64,000 bases of DNA from Siphonodentalium dalli (GCA_032622095.1 CP136063.1:208493934-208557933); one strand, 5' to 3'; positions 20,398-32,700 are shown, counted from the first letter of the stretch. Notes: generated by a model from the letters alone, not told the origin. Translations and numbers: made by a program.

Positions 20398-20765
20398 TAG
20401 GGCTGCAACGATACACTTGGTACACGCTATGATACGAATCACGATACGGGATCAACAATACGATACATATCACGATACACTAAATTAGTGTTTCCAAATG
20501 AATACCGTCTGAATGATCAGAAACAACAAGTTTATAACTGGAGGTTGGGTTATTTTAAACTAAAATGGAGTTTAATCGTTTCTAGATGAGTCAAATATAC
20601 ATGGTATACATGCAAACATGGGAAATAATCTCAGGTTTTGATTTTTTACATCTTCAGACATTACTTGATTTCCTGTATCGCGATATACATGACACGATAC
20701 GATACACGTATCGTTTGAAAGTGTACCGCGATACATTGAATTAACGACGAATCGTTGCATTCCTA
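20398..20765. mobile_element. hAT-like non-autonomous element (MITE) with 8-bp target duplication
   Basis: 368 bp. The left end is TAGGGCTGCAACGATAC and the right end CGTTGCATTCCTA, whose reverse complement is TAGGAATGCAACG. Flanks are CTCACCTT (20390-20397) and ATCACCTT (20766-20773), an 8-bp duplication with one mismatch. The end sequence and 8-bp duplication are typical of hAT elements. The interior is rich in CGATAC and TATCGTG repeats in both orientations. No transposase. Confidence 0.8.
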
Positions 20766-20773
20766 ATCACCTT

Positions 20774-21296
20774 CACATTTAGTTAATTTAACCCCCTGGA
20801 GTGTCGCGCATCTGCCTCTCGGAAGTGGTTAAATCAGCGTACAAGACATTCATACAAGTATTGACCTCCCCACCAATATGGTACATGTTCTCACCCCTCT
20901 TTGGATGTTGGAATATAAGCAAGAACATATATGGAATTCAATGAGTATTCAAAAGTTCCATAATTATACATGTATTGGATCATGTATATTGAAAAAGTTC
21001 CATAGGTCAAGCACACCGCGGAACGGGGGCTGGATGAATCCAACATGGCTGCGACTCAGTGATCTCTTATTGACCCAAAACAAGAAACCTGTCTTTTTAT
21101 GTATAACAAGGACATTTACATGTATAGTATTAAATAAACAACAAAAAACCCTTTATGTATATTGTTTTTTATCTGTACTAAACATTTATTTCATTGTTGC
21201 ACAACTCAATATGTTAGATTTAGCTAGCTTGTTGTTTTTCATACTTGTGCATGTGTTAAGAATGGCTTTGATGATAAAATATTTATTCACTTTTGA
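20774..21296. other. Unassigned stretch with a 146-codon open frame
   Basis: The frame 20878-21318 (plus) is the longest one outside mobile elements. Its product would have a hydrophobic C-terminal third. The sequence is biased towards AT-driven residues, shows no motif I recognise, and its 3' end enters the degenerate repeat at 21297. I treat it as probably chance; a small membrane protein cannot be excluded. Confidence 0.3.
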
Positions 21297-21720
21297 CCCA
21301 GTATTCAGTCACTATTGACCCAATTTATGTAGTCACACATAACTCAATTTTAGTTAACGGCTATTCAATATTTAGGTAATTTTATAACCTAATTCCATTG
21401 GAGTACTTTATGTAACCCAATGATTGGCTACATATTGGGTTAAAATCTGACTAAATATTGGGTTAACAGTTAACTAATTAATTTTGACCCAATTAATTGG
21501 TTTACAATTAACTAAAATTGTGTAGGAGGAAAACGAGGTAACCCAATTTAGTTAGTATACATTTAGTCACCCAATGTTTAGTCAGAAAATAGTTTAGTTA
21601 AGAATTGACTAAATTAGTTATTCAAGATTTAGTTACCAATTGTTTAGTCGGAGGAGTTTTGACCCAATAGTTTAATTAACAGTTGACTAAAATTTAGTCA
21701 CGCGTAACTAAAAGTTATTT
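21297..21720. repeat. Degenerate repeat of TTGACCCAAT / TTTAGTTA words
   Basis: Words such as TTGACCCAAT, TAACCCAAT, TTTAGTTA and TTGACTAAAT recur about every 15-30 bp on both strands, giving many short inverted pairs. No fixed period. It probably represents an old simple or minisatellite-like array. Confidence 0.55.
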
Positions 21721-22104
21721 AGAGTGCGCAAGTAACTTTATAATCTAGTGGTGACTCCAGTAGCGTTCTTTAATGTGCACACACTGAGGCGTGTACATGG
21801 TTCAGCCATTAGTGTCCGCGCCCGATTGGACAGCGTACTCACGGTGGCGAATCACGTGGTTTCGAGGATGGTGAGTACCACGCATTCAAAATGTGTAAAT
21901 GCCCAGAAACATAATATACGAGGAACTGACACAAAACAGCATTTTGACTGTTACGAGCTATGCTAGTTTAATTTTTAAACAAGTTGATACCTTATTTGTT
22001 TAGAAACACTCAGTAGTTTTCTATAACATTCCGACCAAAGTCGCCAGTCGGATATTCGTGTGATACAGCAGTCCATACATTTAGGACAATCCGTCGACTG
22101 ACAA

Positions 22105-22215
22105 CTTTGATCAGAACGTTAGATCGAACTGTGAGTTTGGACACACATGAGGTATCAGCTTGTTTGCAAAATAGTATAGCATATGCTAATAGCTGCCAAT
22201 ATGATATGTAATATA
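22105..22215 (+). repeat. Duplicated block H, copy 1
   Basis: The core starting TTTGGACACACATGAGGTAT and ending GTAATATATCA is repeated at 25535-25637 with few differences. In the second copy it is followed directly by block G (25638). Here block G lies 1.9 kb further on at 24098. Confidence 0.7.
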
Positions 22216-22466
22216 TCATTATCCTAGTTTATTATTACACTTTTCCTCGTTTCTGGTCACGTTTGCGATGGCATGGGCCATTTTGAATGCGTGATACTCA
22301 TCAACTCGTAACCACGTGATTCCACATCGTGGCTCCTGAACAAATGTTGTAATGGGGGAAGTCGGCATTGTGCATTCGGATCTTTATTTAGTTATCTCGA
22401 ATGAGACTTTTCAGCCTGACAAACTTGGTATATGATCGAGTTCTGATTTTTGTCAGAATACCCTGA

Positions 22467-22535
22467 CCAGGTTGCGATCTTAGGTCCGCTAGCCCGAGAG
22501 ACCCATCCATATGCGCTACCTCTCGGCTACCGATA
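22467..22535 (-). repeat. Possible tRNA-derived SINE head (relic)
   Basis: On the minus strand GGTAGCCGAGAGGTAGCGC (22513-22531) matches a tRNA D-arm / A box. About 34 bp further on, GATCGCAACC (22467-22479) is a degenerate B box. The order and spacing fit a Pol III internal promoter. Anticodon and acceptor stems are not convincing, so I call a SINE relic rather than a tRNA gene. Confidence 0.35.
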
Positions 22536-23715
22536 TCTATGACTTGAACAAATCTTTCTGACCACATATATCCAAGTTTTAAGTGTATTTATTGACCTAT
22601 TTGGATCCCAGGAAACGGGATGTTACAAGAGAGGGAATAACTCAATCGTTTTGTGGCTTTAACACCTGGATAGGTGAGAAATTTAAATTCAAGACCCTTT
22701 TATTGGTATTATATTACACTCGATAAAGTCGATATTCAATGGAGCTTTCACAGATTCACTAGTGGGATGCAAAAATAGTTTAATTAGTTTATCAGCCCTT
22801 CTCCTTATGCTATAACTAGATGAAATAGGCGCCTATGTGGGCTTCTTTTAAAAAATTTGAATTGTTTTTTAAAAGAAACAAGAATTAATTAAATTGATTT
22901 TTTTTTTTTTTTTTTTTTTTTTAGAAAACTTTTTCCTCAATTTAAGTTGTGGGTTTTAACGATACGCACACACATATTTTTGAATAGATCACTCTTCGTC
23001 GAGGTCATAGCTCACGGGAATGGAATGTACAGCAATTGGAATACCATATCCATTCGGATCATCCATACGGCACTTTACTCATAATCCTCATACATGAGAC
23101 GAGGGCAAAATTGTAGGATTACTATCTTTAAATAAATACTCGATTATCATGTTATACTTATCATTTTATTTGTTTACACCATTATGCTATTGTCTATTGT
23201 TTACATATTGCTTATGTTATCATGGCACACATGTGAATAGAACAACAATACAACAGGGATCAGCCTAGATGGCGACTTGAGAGACATTTTCTTCATAAAA
23301 TGTGCCACTGATCAATATTTTTGTATAGGGAATAATGACTTCTCTCTTATATATTACAAGTATGCAAATTTAAATATGGACTATCCGAAGTTTTTACTGA
23401 TTATAATAATGTGTTTAATCAACGGCATTATAATGATATTATACATGAGCTCTTGTATTGCATATTTGTTGAACCACAGAAAGGTGAGGATGGAGAGTAA
23501 ATTAAACTTCAGTCTGTATGACTTCTCCTTGCATGATATCAGTCCGTTTGTCCCTAATAATCTATTAGGGAAATCGACGTCTCCAATGTAAATGTTCTAG
23601 GCACGTCCCTGCTATAATTAATCTAGAATATATTTTGTAACAGATGTGCAGAGTTAACAACACACTTAATTCGTACGGTCCGCGTTGTCACATGATATTT
23701 GCTTTTCCACGAAAC
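22536..23715. other. Unassigned stretch with a poly-T run
   Basis: A T run of about 23 bases stands at 22899-22922, followed by AG. The 104-codon frame at 23277-23591 has one hydrophobic stretch (FLLIIIMCLINGIIMILYM) but no family I know. No element ends seen. Confidence 0.35.
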
Positions 23716-24080
23716 ACTTAAAGTGATGGGAAACACTCCGGTAGGGTGGTCAAATAGAAATGGAGAATAATATTGTTCAAAGTAGATATTTTTACAAATA
23801 TCATTTCTAAATTGACGACATACATCGTCATTCTTATATATTAATTAAATGCAGTGTCTCTCGATGGTGAAATCGCTTTTGTTGGTTTATCGCCGATAGA
23901 TGCGTCCTGAATCGAGTAGTAAATATTTACAATTGATTACAACAGTCGATTTGCTTCAGATTTTCGGCGGTGTTAGCGGAATGCTATATTCCTCCAATTG
24001 GCATAGCGCCTGAATACTAACTTATTAGTTTCACGCACCCGAAAAATACATAATGTGTCTTTAATTGTTGCCTTACTCAT
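23716..24080 (+). repeat. TTAA-flanked short element, family F, copy 2
   Basis: Starts at TTAA followed by AGTGATGGGAAACACTCCG. Colinear with 68-430, including TTGGCATAGCGCCTGAATAC near its right part. An internal block (about 40-50 bp) differs between the copies. Confidence 0.65.
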
Positions 24081-24097
24081 CTAACGTAACGGGAAGT

Positions 24098-24445
24098 TAG
24101 AGTTTCTGGGGATCTCCCCAGCCTACCCGTGCAGGTGATATGCCTCTTGACGCCACAATATGAGCTATGCATTATAAACTCTTTGTTGCCTCAAAATAAT
24201 TCGAGTCCGCACAGATGAGCGACTCTATTATTTCGATCGCTAATGCCGTCTCATTATTTGTAGTTTAAGCTGGTCGAGTTTACATCCTGGTTGTATAATT
24301 TTACATACATGAATTTATCAGATAATGCAGGGACTCCCCAAATTCGATATGACACAACATCAGTACAAAAACACTCATAAAGGAAATTGTCGGCTTACGA
24401 GTGTCTTTCGCGAGTACAGTATTATTATTGTGGCTATATTTTTGA
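24098..24445 (+). repeat. Duplicated block G, copy 1
   Basis: About 350 bp repeated at 25638-25950 at an estimated identity near 85%. Shared anchors are CCCAGCCTACCC, GATATGCCTCTTGACGCCAC, TATGAGCTATGCATTATAAA and CACTCATAAAGGA. Confidence 0.75.
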
Positions 24446-24680
24446 ATTTTCTGATTTTTTAGGATATTAATGTTAAAGTAGCACACACTCTTCCAAGCCG
24501 CAATTGTATTTTGATCTGAGTTGAGGGACAGCTCAATGTGCCATTACGATCGATGCATGGTCGTTTCGATAATAAATGAGAATTTGATCACGCGCACTGA
24601 TTGAAGCAATGACCACTCATACCAAGCCAATGCCTCCATAAATCCGAGATGTATACGCCAGTACCAGTAAATCGTATTTA

Positions 24681-25207
24681 ATCATCAAACTAAATAGCCC
24701 TATTGCCAAACAGACGTTGTTTCACGAAGGACAGCTAATTTGGGTGTGGTACTCAACATACATCGAGTTTAATAACGATTTTTGTCTTTTTCCCCCCCGT
24801 CAGTTTAACATGATTCTATTCTCGGGAGGCCATTTTGAAAGTGCGAAACAAACTCGAGAAACGCTACCGTAAATGACTCCAAAATAAAATAATTTTACAT
24901 CGATAAAAAATAATGTTTTATCAAATTCCTTATCTAGTGGGTATTATATATCCACCGCATGATTTTTGTCATTAAGAATGCCGGATATCAATTAAAAGAG
25001 AGATATTAAAATTAATTTAATAAAGTTCAAGTTAGTTTCGCTTTCAGTTTTGCAAAATGGCTTCCCGGGAATAGAAATCTGTAAAACTGACGAAAAGAAA
25101 GAACATAAATCGTTATTAAACACGATGTATCTTGAGTACCACCCCCAAATTAGCTGTACTTCATGAAACAACGTCTGTTTGACAATAAGGCTATTTAGTT
25201 TGATGAT
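24681..25207. repeat. 527-bp palindromic (foldback) element
   Basis: Left arm 24681-24870 and right arm about 25025-25207 are reverse complements for about 185 bp, around a spacer of about 155 bp. Ends: ATCATCAAACTAAATAGCC and GGCTATTTAGTTTGATGAT. The pairing continues through TGTTTCA, AGCTAATTTGGG and AATAACGAT. No terminal duplication is clear. It lies between the two G blocks. Confidence 0.8.
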
Positions 25208-25534
25208 AATAGTACAGATTTCGGTGATTTAGGGGTTAGATTATTTTATTTTTTTATTTTTCATTGGACGGACGTTTTGGGTACCAACAAATAAATTTCA
25301 TTGACAACTTCGAATGACTTTCTATGTTCACTTGTTTAAAGTACGATGGAAAGCTAAACTTTAACAAAAAATATGATTATTTTGGCACATAATGCTAGAA
25401 TTCCAGATCAATTTGATAACAAATTTAGCTTTTGTGAGGTTGATTTTTTAACCTCCTATTTTCACTATCAGCCTTGATACTTACCTTTCCGAGATTTTGA
25501 TTAAATTAAAAAAAATTGTGCCTAATACCGGTGG

Positions 25535-25950
25535 TTAGAGCGAATAACTATGGGTTTGGACACACATGAGGTATCAGCTTGTTTGCAAAATAGTATAGCA
25601 TAAGCTCGTAGCTGCCAATATAATATGTAATATATCAACTGGGGATCCCCCAGCCTACCCCTGAAGGTGATATGCCTCTTGACGCCACACTATGAGCTAT
25701 GCATTATAAACTCTTTTTCGCATCAAAAGAATTCGAGTTCGCATGAATGAGCGACTCTATTATTAAGATCGCTAATGTCGTCTCATTAGTTGTAACTTGA
25801 GCTGGTCGATTTTGCATCCTGGTTATATAATTGTACACACATTAATTTATCAGACATTGAAGGGATTCCCCCAATTCGATATGACACAGCATTAGTACAA
25901 AACACTCATAAAGGACATTGTCGGCTTACGATTGTCTTTCACGAATATAT
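25535..25950 (+). repeat. Duplicated blocks H and G, copy 2 (contiguous)
   Basis: H (25535-25637) joins G (25638-25950) without a gap. The same two blocks in the first copy are separated by 22216-24097, which includes family-F copy 2. The contiguous arrangement here is likely ancestral, and the Helitron-like element starts just after it (25955). Confidence 0.75.
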
Positions 25951-25954
25951 AGTA

Positions 25955-26810
25955 CTAGCAGGTTAGGCCGCCACTGGCGGCAATCGTCAGAAACATGACA
26001 ATTTTTAATAAAATTAAATTTTTTGTTTTTCATTTTTACCCGATTTTATTTTTCAATGAGTTAATTGTGCCTTTTTAATTTAATTTTTTGTTTTTCAATG
26101 CCTTTTTAATTTACTGGCTTTTTAAATTAATTTTTGTAATTAATTTTTAAATTAAATTTTATGTTTTTCAATGAGTTAATTGCCAATTTTTTTTTTTTTC
26201 AATGAGTTAATTGTGCCTTTTTAATTTACTGGCTTTTTAAAATAAATTTTTTTATTTAATTTTATGTTTTTCAATGAGTTAATTGTGCCTTTTTAATTTT
26301 TTAATTAAATTTTTTGTTTTTTAATATGACCCGATTTGACCTTGAATTGATCATTTTCAAGGTCAGGTCGGGGTCACAATTTAACCCGTCCATGACACGC
26401 GTAGGTAGCAAGTTTGAGCTCAATCGGTTCGAGTCTATACAGGACACACACGTATATTGTGGGTACCCGTTTCAAGGTGAAGTTCACCTCGGGCGGAAAA
26501 AACTGAGCCGATGAAAATGTCCCCCGTTCCTAAGAAGCCCTAAGTACGTAAGAATCACACATAAGCGAGTTCCAGATAACGTAAACAAACGCCGTATGCG
26601 AAAGCCGAAGGGAATAAAGAGCGTTAACCGGTTAACGAACCCAAATATGGAAGATATAAGCAAAGACACTGCGGATACGAACGCTCTTTAACTATCAACG
26701 CGATTAACCCCGAAGTGCCGTTTTTTGTGACTGAGAGTGGGATTTTACCCTTAGATGGGAAGTTTGGTCTCGATCGATGCAGCCGTTTTCGATTCTATAA
26801 AAGATATACA
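25955..26810 (-). mobile_element. Helitron-like element, minus strand
   Basis: The minus-strand 3' end reads GCCGCCAGTGGCGGC, a perfect hairpin (25967-25981), then CTAACCTGCTAG (CTAG at 25955-25958) followed by T. Hairpin plus CTAG with T after it is the Helitron signature. The interior has AT-rich tandem words (TTTTTCAATGAGTTAATT, about 26020-26320). A block at 26440-26705 is the reverse complement of 44100-44330. The 5' end is unclear, lost in or before the TA run at 26815-26862. No Rep/helicase gene, so it is non-autonomous. Confidence 0.6.
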
Positions 26811-26862
26811 GATATATATATAGCTATATATAGCTATATATATATATATATATATATATATA

Positions 26863-27460
26863 CTAGAAGTTGACCCGACTTCGACCGGGCTTTGACCTTG
26901 AATTGTCCATTTTGAAGGTCAAGTGGGGTCACGATTTGACCAGTCCAAAACACTGACCGTACAAAAGTAACCGACAAACGTGTCCGTCGAAATCCATCCG
27001 GTTTTACCCGATTTGACCTTGAATTGATCATTTTGAAGGTCAAGGTCAGGTCGGGGTGACGACTCGACCCGTCCAAAACACTCAGTGGACAAAAGTAACC
27101 CTATGTATAAAAAATTGGCGATTTTACCTTGAATTGACTCGATTTCAAATGAATATGCTTATGAGACTCCCCATACGAAAGTACCCCCACATACCAAGTT
27201 TCGTCGAAATCCCGTGATATTCGGGCGTTTGACCTTGAAATGACCCGATTTGAAGATCAAGGTCACGTCGCACGGGCAAATTAATAGGTTTATGCCACTC
27301 CCCGGCCGAAGGTACCCCCACATACCAAGTTTCATCGAAATCCCGTGATATTCGGGCGTTTGACCTTGAAATTACCCGATTTCAAGGTCACGTCACACGG
27401 GCAAATTAATAGGCCCATGTCACTCCCCGGCCGAAAATACCCCCACATACCAAGTTTCTC
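26863..27460 (-). mobile_element. Helitron-like element, minus strand, 5'-truncated
   Basis: The 3' end on the minus strand is CCCGGTCGAAGTCGGG (hairpin), then TCAACTTCTAG and T. The interior consists of direct repeats of about 110-130 bp with TTTCGTCGAAATCCCGTGAT and the inverted pair ACCTTGAAAT…ATTTCAAGGT. It stops at about 27460 inside a repeat unit. Same family as 29276-29887, which is in the opposite orientation. Confidence 0.65.
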
Positions 27461-27810
27461 CCTCCAATGACGGCTCAACATTGTTCGGTTATATACAACC
27501 CTATACTACAATAACAAGCGATAAAAGTCTATGGTGCGAGTCAAGTGAATATATTTCCATCATCGTCAATTCATCATTAGTGGCCCAGTCCGGAGGCGAA
27601 GGTTTAATCACGTGAGTATAATTCGTTATCACAATCATGTATGTTTTCACAAATTAGTTTTATCGTAAATTATTTTTGCGATGCATTTTTTGCGCATTTG
27701 AGTAATAAATTTATGAGAAGAAAAATGTCGCTGACCGCGCAAAAGAGATAGTTTTTTTAAGGGCGTTGGCTTTACCAACAGTAGTTACTATTGAGAAATT
27801 ACGTTAAACA
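27461..27810. other. Unassigned AT-rich stretch
   Basis: No gene, repeat copy or element end recognised. Confidence 0.4.
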
Positions 27811-28720
27811 TTGTTCAAGTTATCACTCAGACCACATGTGCCTGACATAATTAGTCCCCCACCCCATAGTCATATATATAAGACGTCTTATATATGTATT
27901 TGGTCTATTGTGATCCAGACAAACCAAAATTCAATTATTTATAAGTCTAAAAAAGGTATAACTCCGTCAAAATTCATCAGGCCGTTATCAACTATTTTTG
28001 AACTTGACCTGCGTTTCCTCAAATGTGAACCAAATACCAAAAGCAACAAATTGTGCTGAATATTGCTTAAGCTTTCATTCGTTTCATTCTATGTCGAAAA
28101 AGAGGCATAACTCTGTCAAATAAATCAACGGACCATCACCAAATTCTAACTTGGCATGTGTATCCTCAAATATGAACCACACACCATATATCAAGATATT
28201 AAGTTGAGTATTGATCAAGTTATGATCCAAACAACCCAAACATTGTTATTCCTAAGTTGGAAAAGGGGAATAACTCCGGCTTATAACTCAGTCAACAATA
28301 ATCCATTTTCAAAATAAAACTTGACCTGCTCATAAAATGCGATATACGTACCAAAATAATGTCAAGAAATTCTGTTGAATATTACTCGTTATCATCCCGA
28401 CAGTGCAAACAACTACAATTTCCAAGTTTAAAAAGGGGCATAACTCCGTCAAAAATCATTTGACCGTGACCAAATTAGATTATGACATTGCGTTCTTAAA
28501 TACCAACTCTTCATACCAAATCCAACCCTGGTGGATGACGGACATACGGATGGATATATTGTCCTCCGAAATTATTAGCAATTTTCGAGCAAGAGTACTC
28601 TCTATTCCCATACACAAAATCCCAAAAGGAGTGTTACACATCACTTTAACCTGGCAACCCGAAGCACCATCATAGTATATCCATATCTGTGAATGTCTGG
28701 CTGTCTATCTGTCAGTCTGT
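27811..28720 (+). repeat. Tandem 150-170 bp repeats with ATAACTCCGTC core
   Basis: About 4.5 diverged units (starting near 27899, 28067, 28217 and 28387). Each has GGGGCATAACTCCGTCAAA-like and ACTTGACCTG words and ends in a (T/G)TGAATATT-like step. The array ends near a GACGGACATACGGATGGA microsatellite (28538-28555). This repeat style is widespread in mollusc genomes to my knowledge. Frames at 27811-28059 and 28403-28675 only read through units. Confidence 0.65.
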
Positions 28721-29275
28721 CTGCTAGGGAAATTAACGGGATGTTATATAGAGGGCTCCAAATGGGTCACACGTGAACGGAAACGGCAAATAAGCTCATG
28801 TCCTTGATGTCGGATCCCATCCACACAACTGATATTCATACATGTATATCATATTTTGTATTGTATATATTTAATCATATGGAATGCATATTTTAACTGG
28901 GTAACTGTTTACGAGGAAGATAAAGGTGCAGGTTTAAAACATGTCTAAAGTGACACTGTCGGTGCACGGGGTAGTCGTTGTAACTAAAGGGGAGGGCTCT
29001 ACGACACGAGGAGCATCATTTTGAGTTTAAAATGGCGCCGTTCATGTTAAAGATGTAGAGGTTATATTCATGTAGGGTCATAAAAGTTGATAATAATATT
29101 TTTTGAGCCGATTTCTACCAAATTGATATATATTTTTCTCCATGATTGGAGGAATCTACATGTAATCGGGTTGTTTAAATACGCCAAACTTGGTGCCGTT
29201 TGGTTCAGGCACGCGTCGGGGAAGTGGAGGGACAATAACATTGGTCAGAATGTTTTAGTCGCCGATTTTCTCAAA
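28721..29275. other. Unassigned stretch
   Basis: Short TCTGTC-type microsatellite at 28690-28730, otherwise nothing recognised. Confidence 0.4.
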
Positions 29276-29887
29276 TCTATTATATATTTTGGAAGATCTG
29301 TCTGTCTGTCTGTGTGTGTGTGTGTGTTCGCGATGAACTCGAAAACGGCCTAACCGATTTCGATGAAACTTGGTATGTGGGGGTATTTTCGGCCATGGGG
29401 TGGCATGGGCCTATTAATTTGTCCGTGCGACGTGACATTGACCTTGAAATCGGGTCATTTCAAGGTCAAACGCCCGAATATCACGGGATTTCGATGAAAC
29501 TTGGTATTTGGGGGTACCTTTGTATGGGGAGTCTCATAAGCATATTCATTTGCCCGTGCGACGTGACCTTGACCTTGAAATCGGGTCAATTCAAGGTCAA
29601 ATGGCCAATTTTGATGGGATTTCGACGAAATTTTATACATAGGGTTACTTTTGTCCACTGAGTGTTTTGGACGGGTCAAATCGTAACCCCGACCTGACAT
29701 TGACCTTCAAAATGATCAATTCAAGGTCAAATCGGGTAAAACCGGATGGATTTCGACGGGGCCCGTTTGTCGGGTACTTTTGTCCGGGGAGTGTTTTGGA
29801 GTGGTCAAATCGTTACCCCACTTGACCTTGACCTTCAAAATGGACAATTCAAGGTCACAGCCCGGACGAAGTCGGGTCACCTTCTAG
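29276..29887 (+). mobile_element. Helitron-like non-autonomous element, apparently complete (612 bp)
   Basis: It starts A|TCTATTATATATTTTGG, with a TCTG/TG microsatellite just inside. It ends CCCGGACGAAGTCGGG (hairpin), then TCACCTTCTAG|T (CTAG 29884-29887). Insertion between A and T, a 5' TC, a 3' CTAG and a subterminal hairpin are the Helitron rules. The interior has repeats of about 115 bp with GATTTCGATGAAACTTGGTA and CCTTGAAATCGGGTCA / TCAAGGTCAA pairs. No coding capacity. Confidence 0.75.
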
Positions 29888-30640
29888 TCCGATATATAGT
29901 CAACTCCATTATACGATTCTAACGGCGTTGTTACGCCCATCGGGAGTATACTAATGTAGAAATTCTTGATACCTATGGTAGCTGGGCGTTTTATTTAAAT
30001 ATATGAGTTTTTTGGGACGCATTAGAAGTTGTAGTGCGACCTCGAGTCCGGTAAAAAGTGTAGTTGTGTCTTCGGGTGTCAAAAAGTGCAAGGCAATTAA
30101 TTCTAACGGGAATTCGCGCGTTACCCATTAGCGCGATGCGCGTTACGTGTTTCTATTGATCTTTAACCTGCTTTGTTGCATTGTTATTTGAACATCTTTC
30201 GTTTATTTTCGCGCAACATAAATTGGAATGCTCTCTACTATTATACTGCACGGGGATTTGACGATTGTATAAGAACTTTAATTCGAACATGAATCCGATG
30301 TGTTTGTTTATATCGGTGTTTAACATGTTATTTAATATCGTTTAGTGAATATTTTCATTTAGTTATACGCGACAAATATCGGCATGTTATATTCTAAATG
30401 AATTGGGATGGTTACTCCTTCGTGCTGTTTGTAAATATTGACTTTTCATTTGTTTGTATATATGCGGAATATATCGGAGCATTGAAGAGATGTTATTAAG
30501 AAAAGTTCCAACATTAACCCTTCACATTGGTTGTTTAATACACAATGTGGCCTAATTCTAAACATTATTTTTATTTATGTGTACCGATGATATATCAGAA
30601 TGCTATATGGATTGAAGAATGTTCAGAAATTACCCCCCTT
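29888..30640. other. Unassigned AT-rich stretch
   Basis: No gene or repeat copy recognised. Confidence 0.4.
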
Positions 30641-30644
30641 CCTG

Positions 30645-31165
30645 GGACCATTTTTTAATTGATACTCATGGGGGAGGGGGCATATTATATTTAGTCATCA
30701 TTGGACCATATTTTAATTGACCCTCGTGGGACTATATTGTATTTCACACCAGAGGGACCGTAGTTTAATCAGCACTGATGACACCATATTTTAATTTTAA
30801 TTAACCCTCATAATGGGGCCATACATTTATTCTTTAATTAAGTCACATTACCCTATTTCAATTGACCTTAATGGGACCATATTTCAATTAATCCCGATGG
30901 GTCCATATTTTTATTAACCCTCATGAGACAATATTTTAATTAACATCAAGGTACAATTTTAATTAACCAACACGGGACCATATTTGAATTAATCCTGATT
31001 GGACGATTAATTAACCATCATGGGACCATATTTTATTTAACCGTGATGTGACCATATTTTAATTTACCCTCATCGGACCATATTTCAATTAACCCTCTAT
31101 GGGTGTGACGATATTTTAATTTACCCTCATTGAACAATAGATGTATTTTAATTAATCCTTTATGA
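30645..31165. repeat. Degenerate minisatellite: GGGACCATATTTTAATTAACCC
   Basis: Units of about 27-45 bp built from 'ACCATATTTTAATTAACC' and 'CTCATGG' recur about 14-15 times with many changes. No coding value. Confidence 0.75.
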
Positions 31166-31975
31166 GAGGTCATATCAGGAGTGCATTACCTGAGGCCATT
31201 CTTAGATCAGCATTACGCCCTCATAGGGTGTATATTGGCAAGTATATCGGACCCTGTCGCAGGAGGTGGTGGACTAAATGTGATTAAAACATACTCGGTA
31301 TTTGCGTAATTGGATACTGAATGTGATTAGAAACGTGCTCGTACTTGAACCGTGTTACGAAGATCGCAAATTTTTGCCCGATTATTATTCTGCATGCTAT
31401 TTCATGCGCTACGCAGACCACTATTTCAAATGAAATTAGGAAAAATATCACATATAATCAACTACAAAGGCGTTACCAAAAATACAGATTGTTCACAATC
31501 ACCACCTTAAAGTTGTTATATTGTATATATTGCAAATAATATGATCTTGATGGCATTACCATTTCTGACTATGGTTTTCTTGTTTATATATGTGCCAAAA
31601 GCAGCGCCGTTCGAGTCAATGGTGGGGATGGGAGGCACACCAACATCGATAACAACAATATTAGTTAACGCCGTTGTCCACCAAATTAATATATATTGTT
31701 CTTCGTGATCACTGCCATCAGGTATATGCACGTAATTAAATCTTGTTCTATCTAGCAAATTTCCAAATTAATATGGGCTGTTGAAGCCGCTGTTCGGTTT
31801 CTCAGAATAATGCACAATTAATTGTAATCGATCAAAGTCTAAAATAATTGAAAGTGTCAACACCACTCAGCTTGGGAAGGAGTTTATTTATTTGCTGAGC
31901 AATGAATAGAAAATAAATAAGAAGGAAAGCCAAACAGTTCCAATAAAGGTCTTGTATTGTGTAGATGAAATTATT
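31166..31975. other. Unassigned stretch
   Basis: No convincing gene. Small frames at 31345-31539 and 31516-31758 show no motif. Confidence 0.4.
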
Positions 31976-32700
31976 TTTATTTGAAATATTTCAACAATAA
32001 ATGTGGGGATCAGGTTGTGCTGATGGATTCAGATTTGAAGTCCAAAATGGCTGCTGGTATAGCCATCTTTTTAAAAAGAAGTTCGGAAATAATCGATGGC
32101 TCCAATCTAGAGGAAACCCTGAAGATCCATATGCAGTTTGGTGACAATTGGATGAGGGATGTGGCCTGTGCCGAAGGATTTAGTCAGGCAAATAGTAAAT
32201 CAAACACGGCCCTGGCAGCCATGCTTTTTAACGAATTTCGGGATAATCGATTGTTCCCATCTAGGGGTCACCTCAAAGATTCATATGAAGTTTGGTGACA
32301 ATCGGATGAGGGTTGTGGCCTGTAGGGTGTGCCAACGGATTTAATCATGCAAAGAGTAAAATACAAGATGGCTGCTGGCGGCAACGTTTTTCATCGAAAA
32401 TAGTTAAAATTCGATGGCTGCCATCTAGAGGCTATCCCAAACATGGCTGTAAAATTGTAAAACAATTCTCTAATGAATGCGGGCTGCGGGCTGAACAGAT
32501 GGATTAAAATTGAAATCCAAGATGGTGCTGGTGGCCATGTTTTTAACAAATTTCGGAAAACAATCCATGGCTCCCATTTAATGGTCACCCAGAAGATCCA
32601 TATGAAGTTTGGTGATGCTCGATGAGCGATAGTGACCTGTAGGGTGTGCGAAGGACTTATAAAATCCAAGATGGCTGCCGGTGGCCATGTTTTTTAAGAG
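31976..32700 (+). repeat. Tandem 150-164 bp repeats with AAGATGGCTGC core
   Basis: Five units, with cores at about 32045, 32205 (weak), 32369, 32518 and 32668. Shared words are AAGATGGCTGC, CATCTAGAGG, GATCCATATGAAGTTTGGTGA and GTGGCCTGTAGGGTGTGC. The open frames here read the repeats. Confidence 0.75.

Noticed and set aside
20878-21318. 146-codon frame as a membrane protein gene
   Set aside because: No signal peptide or family motif, composition follows the AT bias, and it runs into a degenerate repeat. Kept only as a low-confidence note.
22467-22535. Functional tRNA gene
   Set aside because: Only A-box-like and degenerate B-box-like parts are present. Acceptor and anticodon stems do not form.
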